Of a DNA stretch of 11,853 nucleotides, positions 1 through 6,311 are shown one piece after another. The DNA is from Podila epigama. Lineage: Eukaryota; Mortierellomycota; Mortierellomycetes; Mortierellales; Mortierellaceae. The notes under the pieces are model-generated. The model was not told the origin of the DNA. It saw nothing but the letters and a program-made list of their open reading frames with translations, and ran no database searches. Every line of letters starts with the position of its first letter. Position 1 is the first letter of the stretch. The translations under genes and the position numbers were made by a program. Location: assembly GCA_015679605.1 (NCBI GenBank), contig JAAAVE010000936.1, positions 1 through 11,853 of the forward strand. Direction: 5' to 3'.

Positions 1-592
1 GAAAGTAGGAATCTGGTTGGTCTAGAATGGGGTGCCCCTGTCTTGGTCTCGGTTTCTTATTTGTGGTCTTTGTCCTCGTGGTCTGTGTGAATGGGATGGA
101 TGGATGGGATGAGTGATTGAGTGATTGAGTGAATGAGTGAGTGAATGAGTGAGTGAATGAGTGAGTGAGATGCTTCAAAAGATGGATGATTGTTGAAGAA
201 GTAGGAGGCTGCTGTGGCTGTGGTTGTTGGCTGTGATGTATGATGAGGGGTTTGTGAATGTGGTGCGCAAGAGATAATGAGACAAAGGATCAGTATAGTA
301 CAATAAGGTGTGGTGGTGATGGAAGGATGAATGGATGGATGAAATGATGTGTTGATGAATGGATTAAAGAAAGAGAATTGGGTGGATGGAAAGGGATGAG
401 AGTGCGTGAATGAATGAATGTGCGTGGGATTGTGAAGGGGGAGTTGAATGTGAGATGATTACAAAAAAAAAAATGAATGAGATGAAATGGGAGAATAACC
501 CCCGGCAGTAAAAGGGAATGCGGTGGAAATGGCCCCCTATCGCCTCGCCCTTCGTTATTGCAACTTCTCCACAAGGATAATGCCATTCTCGA
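1..592 (-). promoter_or_regulatory. Candidate leader/promoter of a leftward gene beyond the left edge
   Basis: The + strand is dominated by G and A with very little C, so the - strand reads as a pyrimidine-rich tract with CATT and CACT motifs, like the sequences found directly before the start codons of the two F-box genes here. I scanned for CAT on the + strand and found none before position 593, so the - strand carries no ATG over 592 bp. No convincing coding frame is visible in this stretch. A long ATG-free pyrimidine-rich leader of a gene lying to the left would explain this. A plain purine-rich microsatellite tract without function is the alternative. Confidence 0.35.
91..170. repeat. 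(ATGG)n and (GAGT/GAAT)n microsatellite
   Basis: A short run of ATGG units passes into tetranucleotide GAGT/GATT/GAAT units. From 131 to 166 there are three perfect copies of the 12-mer GAATGAGTGAGT, a higher-order unit that points to recent slippage. Related ATGG and GAAT units recur at about 322-345 and 405-420. Confidence 0.85.
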
Positions 593-1356
593 TCACGGAT
601 ACAGTTCCTGCCTGTTGCTGTTGTCGTCTTTTTTTTTTTTTTTGCTTCGAGCAAATGGCGAGATATGGAACACAGATGGTATTGGTGCAACAATGGTGCT
701 CACACGATGATGGATGGTTGGTAGACAGACAGACATCTGTTGGACAAGGCATGATTGCCATGCATGCACACTTGTGTGAAGAAATACGAAGACACAAGAA
801 CACACACGAACACGCACGAACACACTCGCTTACACAAAGAATGATGTCTCGTGTTGATTGGAAATGACGAGACAAGACAGACTGGACTGGACTGAACTTG
901 GGTTGTGATGCTGCCCAAAGTGCTTTGCTATATACGCACGGTACCCTTACTTACCAGGCTGGGCGTGTTTAAGGTTTTTTGGTACGGTTGGTTGGTGCGT
1001 CGGAGAGAAGGAGAAAAAGTGACGGAACAGATTGGATCGATAGATGAGCAGGTTGGTTGTGAAGAGACGCAAGAATTTTTGGAGTAAAGAATTTTGGATG
1101 GATGGATGAGCAGTCGAACTGGAGGTATGTCAAAAGCAAAAGTATGGAGTATAAATGGGGTGAATGGGGTGAATAGGGGTGAATTACAAGAAGGAAGAAA
1201 AAAAAAATAGATCACGGTCAGGGACTGTGGACCTCAACCTGGAGACCTTTTCCTCATTGTGTGACCACATGGTCATGTCTGGCCTGACCATCGTTTGTTT
1301 TTGTTGTTGCTGTTGTTGTTGAAATGCAAAATCCAACCGTTGTTCAACAAAAACAG

Positions 1357-1387
1357 TTTGCGTTGCTTTGCAATTGCTTTGCGTTGC
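1357..1387. repeat. Short direct repeat TTTGCGTTGC, 21-bp period
   Basis: TTTGCGTTGC occurs at 1357-1366 and again at 1378-1387. Between them lies TTTGCAATTGC, which contains the palindrome GCAATTGC. No function can be assigned. Confidence 0.6.
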
Positions 1388-1474
1388 TCGACTGTGCTCG
1401 AACACTGCGCTCGAATATTGCAACTTGAGTGTGCGCAATGTGGTCATGAGTGGTCAAGGATAAAAAGGGGTTAT

Positions 1475-1517
1475 TGTGCCTGTGTGTCCGTGTGCCTGTG
1501 TCCGTGTGTGTGTGTGA
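1475..1517. repeat. Imperfect TGTG/TGTCCG minisatellite
   Basis: Repeated TGTGCC, TGTGTCCG and TGTGTG units form a GT-rich tract. It is ordinary simple-sequence DNA of the kind spread through this intergenic region. Confidence 0.7.
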
Positions 1518-2025
1518 CATTGTCCATGCACTGACAGTTTCAAAAATGAGAGATATGACGTGTGACACTTTCTGTCTGTCTATCTATCTCGTCCATCCGT
1601 CTGTCGACTGCAACCGTCCAACTTGGAGACAGAATCCAACCATACCCCCCTGTTTGCCCCTATTATATTCTCATTTCTCTTTTTATTCGTTATTCCTCCG
1701 ACAATGACATACACTTTCAGGAACACTGGAAAAGAAATGAATGCCTCATGAACAAACCTTGGATCAATAATTATCAAGTTCTCATTTCAAAATAAAACTC
1801 TCACTCGTCAGTCATAAGCATGCTTCCCGCTTCACTCATTTTTAATGGCTGAGCAAACCGTTTGGTTTTGGTACTCGGTCTCCACAGCCTCAAACACATT
1901 TGCAGGAACAAAAAAACGTGTGTTGCTGCTGCGTCCATGGCATGTTTGGATGAAAAAAAGGGTCGTAGATTCGTATAGAAAAGTATCTCTACTTTTTATT
2001 TTTAACAATTAACATCAAAAGTCCC

Positions 2026-2079
2026 TGGCGTTGTCGAATGATAGATAGGCTTTAACTGTCATTACATTCGGCAACGCTA
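2026..2079. repeat. Long imperfect hairpin (13-15 bp stem, 24-nt loop)
   Basis: GCGTTGTCGAATG (2028-2040) is the reverse complement of CATTCGGCAACGC (2065-2077) apart from one position that is G-T tolerant. Two further pairs (2026 with 2079, and a G-T pair 2027 with 2078) extend the stem to about 15 pairs. The 24-nt loop can add a short inner stem of ATAG with CTGT. It lies far from any supported gene. It could be a structured RNA, a remnant of a small inverted-repeat element, or chance. Confidence 0.55.
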
Positions 2080-2517
2080 ACCAAAATACTGCACAACGAT
2101 ACCAATTATGACATAGTAGAACAGCATGTACAAATCGTGGTCTGTATCAATGTATGTACTTCAAGTACCAAGAGAAACATCATAAACATAATAAACATGA
2201 AGGGCTACACCCATAGGTCATCGTTATCAGTACACAAATATGTTGCACCCAGTATGTTAGTGTTTGTCGGTGGTAGGGATCACAACAGTAGCGTTGTAAC
2301 CACAAAAAAAAGTAGACGCATGGACCGTTCAAGGAAGCGGGGATGAAAAAAAATACCTTCGGCTATGCGCTCATGGTTGGTTGTGGCTGGCCAATGAGGA
2401 CGCGAGAAGAAGGAGAGACAGGGACCAAGTGCATGAATGCATGTGTGCAATTACAAAATAGAAAAGGATCGTCGCTCGATCCATACTTGCACGATCGAGC
2501 AAAAAGAATACGCTCTT

Positions 2518-2632
2518 TGGTTTTCTTTTTTTCCCATCTTTTCTTTTCTACTCCTTTTCTTTCATACTCACTTCACCTTCACTTTTACTTTTTTCTTTGT
2601 TTCCTTTTTGTGTCCCATTCACTCACTTTTAC
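2518..2632 (+). promoter_or_regulatory. CT-rich tract, possible distal promoter of the kinase gene
   Basis: About 115 bp is overwhelmingly C and T, with TTC/TTTTC runs and CATTCACTCAC motifs. It resembles the pyrimidine-rich sequences immediately before the start codons of the two F-box genes downstream, but lies about 500 bp before the kinase start. If transcription begins near its end, the intervening sequence would have to be leader, and a GTAAGT at 2671 fits a leader intron. No RNA evidence is available. Confidence 0.35.
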
Positions 2633-2670
2633 TGCTCAAAGAATCAAATCAAGTCTCATTACTCTTGAAT

Positions 2671-3114
2671 GTAAGTGAAAAGAAAATTAAGTTTAAATGA
2701 GTGGGATGTAATGTGATGTGTCAATGGAAAGGCAATTGTAATCATCAGAAAAGAAGTGTAATGTACCACAACAGTCAATGACCACACACACACACAAATA
2801 TGTCTTTACTCGAAGAGAGATGGAGAAGATGAAGAAGAAGAAAAATGATAGTATCTGCCGTGTCAGCAGGCTTCATTCATTCTCGGCAAAAGCGGTTTTT
2901 GTACTTTTGGCAAAAGTTGTTTTTCTGTATGTATTGTACTTGCACGACGAAGTGAGCGGAGCTACTGACTGACTCGTTGACTGACTGGTTGACTGACAGA
3001 CTGACGCCACACACACTCTCACACAATGCACACAGCTGTTTTGCTCAGAATAAAGAATTGAAACGTGTATCTCACCTTATCTTTCTTCTTTCATCCTTCC
3101 CTTTCAAAAATCAG
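2671..3114 (+). other. Possible 5' UTR intron of the kinase gene
   Basis: A consensus donor GTAAGT starts at 2671, directly after the CT-rich tract. A good acceptor lies at 3111-3114 (TCAG), preceded by a pyrimidine-rich run at about 3070-3104. The inferred 444-bp intron would leave a short final leader of 30 nt before the kinase ATG, and would remove several upstream ATG codons, the (CA)n run at 2781-2797 and the GACT repeats. Independently, the pyrimidine run at 3070-3110 could be the core promoter itself, which would make this reading wrong. Confidence 0.3.
2963..3006. repeat. Imperfect GACT tandem repeat upstream of the kinase
   Basis: ACTGACTGACTCG, TTGACTGACTGG and TTGACTGACAGACTGACG follow each other, so TGACT occurs repeatedly within about 44 bp. 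TGACT is the half site of Gcn4/AP-1-type bZIP factors, but the full TGACTCA palindrome is absent, so a microsatellite is the simpler reading. It sits 139 bp before the kinase start. Confidence 0.7.
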
Positions 3115-3144
3115 CTTTGCACACACATCTTACACCATTACACC

Positions 3145-4833
3145 ATGGGAAACCCACTCTCCAAGTGTTGTGGTTCCAACAATGTAGCCAAGAAGCAAAC
3201 CACCACCGTTAGTGTCGATACCAACGGAAATAAAGTGATCACCACCACCACTACTACTACAACCACCACCGCCAGTAGCAGCTCCACGACCAACGAAACT
3301 TCCACCAAAGTCGGCCCAAACGACAGTGTCCTCAAACGTATCTCTGGCTCCATCTCATCACTCACCAACTCTCTTGTCGGTGGCCAGAAATCTCAGTCCA
3401 TTGAGCAAGGACTCAAAGTTTTCCCTTACCCGTTGACCGAGGAAGATAGAAAGATTCTCCTTGCAAACGAGATTCCTGCCTCAGAGATCAAAAATCTCTC
3501 CATCGGTGTTGACGCTGGTGGCATGGGTATCATCCATGTCGCTGAATGGAAAGGAATCAAAGTCGCTATCAAGGAAGCCTCGTCCCAGGTTATTTCCAAG
3601 GAGGTGCGTTATCTATGCCTCACTTTCATTGCCATGTTATGTCTTTTTCTGTTTTTCTTTTTTACTTTCATCCTTTTTGGACTTTGCGTTACACTCGTTC
3701 TTTCTTTCACCCCTTATTTTTTTCCTGTTCCAGTTTTTGGGAAAATTATGCAAAAAATGATTTGTTACCACATGCATTCTGCATGAACGTCTAGACACTA
3801 ATCTTGCCACCTACCGGGGTCTTGACCTTCATACCTTCTCACATATCAGGTTGACATCTACAGCCGCATGAAGGGAAGTGAAGGTGTAGTGCAGTTCTAC
3901 GGTGTCACTTTCCCACATGGGTTGGAAAAGCTCTGTATCGTTACCAAGTACGCTGATAGTGGCTCTCTCACCTGGCATCTCAAGGTTGCCTACCACAAAC
4001 TGACCTGGGCCGATAAGCTGCGCCTCGCGTCCCAAATCGCAACCGGAATCTCACACCTCCATCGCGAAGGCGTCTTCCATCGAGATCTTCACGGTGGTAA
4101 CATTCTCATTGATGACGAAGGCAACGCGATGTTGACTGACTTTGGCGCCAGCACCATCATGGCTGAACGTGTCGTTCGAAACATGGACCAGTACGAGATC
4201 GAACCCAGGCTGGAAGCTGACGGTCACTCAAATTTCATCAGCAAGCGCATCGAAGGCCTCGAAGCCCATCAAGCATTGGCCAAGGACAAGGTCAGCGACC
4301 CCTTGATTGGTGTCATGGCCTACATTGCCCCCGAGCGTTTCCGCAACCCTGGTTCCTTTGATGCAAAATGCGACATCTATTCCCTCGGTGTCCTTCTCTG
4401 GGAGTTGACCTCGGGTCACCCGGCCTTTGCCAAGGTGCCTCAGGATGTTCACCTGGCTGTCTCTATCATGAACGGGAAGCGTGAGTTGCCAGTCGAAGGT
4501 ACCCCTGCCGAGTACAAGGCTTTGTACGAAAGATGCTGGGCCTCAGACCCGGCCTCAAGACCTTCTCTGGATGAGATCCTACTGACCTTGAAGCGCATCC
4601 GCGAGAGCATGACTCCCGAAGAGTTGGCTGTCACTCGCAAGCGCACCAATATCACATACGAATCGGGTAAGTTGTAGTCTGTCGGCACTTGGTGAAAACG
4701 TCGTTGTTTGGCAGCTTAAGACTGACTTTTTTTATCCCTGTCCAACATTTTACTAGTCGCGGCTTACGAAGAATCTGTGAGTGTGCCACGGCCAACATCT
4801 GACATCCAGCAACACTTTTTGGATGAGTGTTGA
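3145..4833 (+). CDS. TKL-like protein kinase with N-terminal acylation signal (3 exons, 450 aa)
   Basis: This gene encodes an ATP-dependent protein kinase, probably held at a membrane. Coding exons are 3145-3603, 3850-4666 and 4757-4833. The start CACCATGG has a strong context, and the protein begins MGNPLSKCC, a myristoylation pattern (Gly2, Ser6) followed by two Cys that could be palmitoylated. Residues 11-95 are a low-complexity linker with ten Thr in a row (33-42). The kinase domain spans about 118-410. It has a glycine loop at 121-128 in which Asp123 replaces the usual first Gly, VAIK Lys143, helix-C Glu153 as the last residue of exon 1, HRDLHGGN (Asp232, Asn237), DFG (Asp250), APE (Glu315), CDIYSLG (Asp328) and Arg390. 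All catalytic residues are present, so it should be active. The DFG-to-APE span is 66 residues, long for the fold. HRDLH rather than HRDLK fits tyrosine-kinase-like (TKL) families. The second intron makes the C-terminus VAAYEES...FLDEC. The physiological substrate cannot be read from the sequence. Confidence 0.9.
3604..3849 (+). other. Kinase intron 1 (246 bp, phase 0)
   Basis: The donor is GTGCGT after GAG (Glu153) and the acceptor is ATCAG before GTTGAC. A CTAAT branch-point-like sequence lies near 3796-3800. Splicing joins ISKE to VDIYSRM, which restores a continuous helix C and the following strand of the kinase fold. The interval is T-rich and contains an earlier CAG at about 3731-3733. 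Use of that site, or retention of the intron, would soon meet a stop codon. It is the longest of the coding introns in the window. Confidence 0.88.
4667..4756 (+). other. Kinase intron 2 (90 bp, phase 1)
   Basis: A perfect GTAAGT donor follows the G at 4666. A CTGAC branch-point-like motif, a T-rich run and a CTAG acceptor at 4753-4756 follow. Removal joins the split codon G|TC (Val) and adds a 25-residue tail. Without splicing the frame would end after only GKL, giving 428 instead of 450 residues. The consensus sites favour splicing, but both forms are possible. Confidence 0.78.
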
Positions 4834-5362
4834 GTATCTCGTTCTGGTATAGTCTTGCATGCATGCACTCATGCCAACACTGGTGCCGTCACCCATTCTC
4901 ACAACATCAGAGGCAACATCAGACTCTAATCCAGGACCAAACTTAATCACACGTATGACGAAGGAGCCAGAGCTGACACTGGTCGTCGTTTGAATCCAAC
5001 ACTCATTGAAAATATTATTACTTTTGTTCATTCTCGCTTTGCTTTATTACCTAGTCTTTTTCATATACCTTTTTTTTTGTGTACAATGCATGTATAAAAA
5101 CAACGTTTACACAGTTGCTCATTGGTTTTCGGTGTCAAGTGTGGCATGAATTATTTCCTTCTGTTATGATTTGATGTTCTCTCACTTTTCCTATCTGGAC
5201 AGCATAAAACTAATATGTACATCTCGAGCATCGTTCTCTTCTCATGCTATACGACAACATTCTTTTGAAGAAACTATTTACATGCGCCGTGTCATAGACA
5301 AGGCGTAGGAATTGGGAATGAGATGATAAATTGGTTTCCAACTTGAAGAATCACTAACTATA

Positions 5363-5503
5363 ATGTGTCAATTAGCCACTTTATCTTCAGTGCCTGTCGA
5401 TGAACTTGAACAGCCCCTGGCCACAAGGAGTGATGAACTATATATGTATATCCTGAGTAATTGGTCCCAAAACGCTAGACTACGCGTCGTGTACCTCCTT
5501 TAG
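5363..5503 (+). other. Short ORF of unknown status (46 codons)
   Basis: An ATG-initiated frame of 46 codons ends at TAG 5501-5503, and the frame is already open upstream from about 5332. Its composition is unremarkable and protein-like: acidic first half, then a YMYILSNWSQ segment and a hydrophobic end. I recognise no family. It lies alone in the gap before the F-box genes. It may be chance, or a scrap of a decayed gene. Confidence 0.12.
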
Positions 5504-5550
5504 GAACGCGGCATTGGAAAAACGCATAGTTATTTCCTCTGGCGCGCTCC

Positions 5551-5643
5551 GACTGAAAAGTCTGAAAATAGGAAAATAGATCAATTTTCCTAAAATGTGA
5601 CAATCAAAGGGTGATTTTCGCACACTTTTTAGTCGACGCGACT
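5551..5643. repeat. Cluster of four short inverted repeats
   Basis: Within 93 bp lie four perfect inverted repeats: GACT/AGTC around GAAA (5551-5562), TAGGAAAAT/ATTTTCCTA with a 6-nt loop (5569-5592), AATCA/TGATT with a 5-nt loop (5602-5616) and AGTCG/CGACT with a 3-nt loop (5631-5643). The 9-bp stem is the strongest. They do not look like ordinary microsatellites. They could be binding sites for dimeric regulators, a folded non-coding RNA or the remains of a small mobile element. Confidence 0.6.
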
Positions 5644-5725
5644 CGACAGATAGACGGATACCATATCAAACATTTGCCAATCTGCGCGCCACTACGCTGC
5701 ATTCCAAAACAACGACACCTCGATG

Positions 5726-5783
5726 AATGAGCGATATTCGTTCGTGTGATATCCTTTGCTCAAGGAATACTATATCGTTCATT
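5726..5783. repeat. Imperfect inverted repeat, 12-nt arms
   Basis: AATGAGCGATAT (5726-5737) pairs with ATATCGTTCATT (5772-5783) with one G-T position. Partly overlapping it, CTCAAG (5759-5764) is the perfect complement of CTTGAG (5788-5793), so two alternative stems compete. It lies about 90 bp to the right of the 5551-5643 cluster. Confidence 0.5.
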
Positions 5784-6187
5784 GAAGCTTGAGGAACACA
5801 ACTCTGTACGCGCAGTGATATCCATCAAGAAAATGATCCTGATTGTGTGTTTCATGCAAAAGCAATTGAGAGCCGCAGCTGTTTGAAGAGTCAGAAGTAG
5901 CATTGACCTTCCAATAAACATGTCCACAAAACCACTGAGACAGAGGCTGTGTCCAGGGACAAGTGCTCATTCGGCACTGGCGCAGTGTTTGCCATTTTCA
6001 GAAACAATTCCTTGGAACTGACAACAGGGGTAAAGAATGAACTGCAATGTTTGTGGATTGACAAGGTAACGCTCTGGGTGACAAACTTACACTTTGCGCC
6101 TCGCCTCAAGAGTAAACAGAGGTTACACGGCGATGCTCTTGAAGGATGCGGCATTTTCTTTTTTTTTTTTTGTACACTGCGCAACAC

Positions 6188-6273
6188 ATTCCTCATTCAC
6201 CATTCATACATTTATACACTTATACATTCATACATTTCATACATTCATTCTTTCATTCCTTCATCTCAAAGAC
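6188..6273 (+). promoter_or_regulatory. CATT/ATACATT-rich leader or core promoter of paralog A
   Basis: The 86 bp before the start region of paralog A is built from TTCATTC, ATACATT and TTATACA units with almost no G. A similar pyrimidine-rich tract occupies the same place before paralog B, although the two sequences are not alignable unit by unit. Transcription probably starts within or near this tract. The exact start site cannot be seen. Confidence 0.5.
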
Positions 6274-6311
6274 ACTTCCCAATCGGACATACTCATTTCC
6301 CCTTGCTTATC

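Larger units (their letters stand above)
593..2517. other. Long intergenic stretch, no supported gene
   Basis: I see no coding region here. The open frames on either strand are short, low in complexity or made of microsatellite translations, and none has recognisable domains. The stretch holds a 15-nt T run at 629-643, imperfect ACACGAAC units at about 791-830, three GGGGTGAAT-like units at 1157-1185 just after a TATAAAT, GTT repeats at about 1298-1320, TG/CCG repeats at 1475-1517 and TCTG/TCTA units at about 1570-1590. A short inverted repeat (ATGGTCA 1269-1275 with TGACCAT 1285-1291) and an AATAAA at 1791-1796 are also present. A leftward gene's upstream region and the kinase's distal upstream region probably share this interval. 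Confidence 0.5.
4834..6187. other. Intergenic: kinase 3' flank and inverted-repeat region
   Basis: The first few hundred bases are the kinase 3' UTR and flank. I find no canonical AATAAA close to the stop. A TATAAAA occurs at about 5093-5099. The middle part is AT-rich, and from about 5470 the sequence becomes richer in ACGCG/GCGCGC motifs and short inverted repeats. A 12-nt T tract near 6162-6173 precedes the leader of paralog A. No gene of the usual length is present on either strand. Confidence 0.6.

Noticed and set aside
290-918. Several overlapping minus-strand open frames of 70-110 codons
   Set aside because: They are translations of microsatellite and pyrimidine-rich DNA (His/Phe/Ser-rich or Cys/Val-rich) without domains, and they lack ATG starts before 593.
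4753-5031. 92-codon minus-strand frame over the kinase 3' end
   Set aside because: It overlaps the terminal kinase exon and its UTR in antisense and has no recognisable motif.
5949-6311. Open frame extending paralog A upstream by about 121 codons
   Set aside because: It contains no Met, begins at GTG, and translates poly-T and CATT repeats into Phe and Ile/His-rich low complexity. Paralog B has nothing similar.
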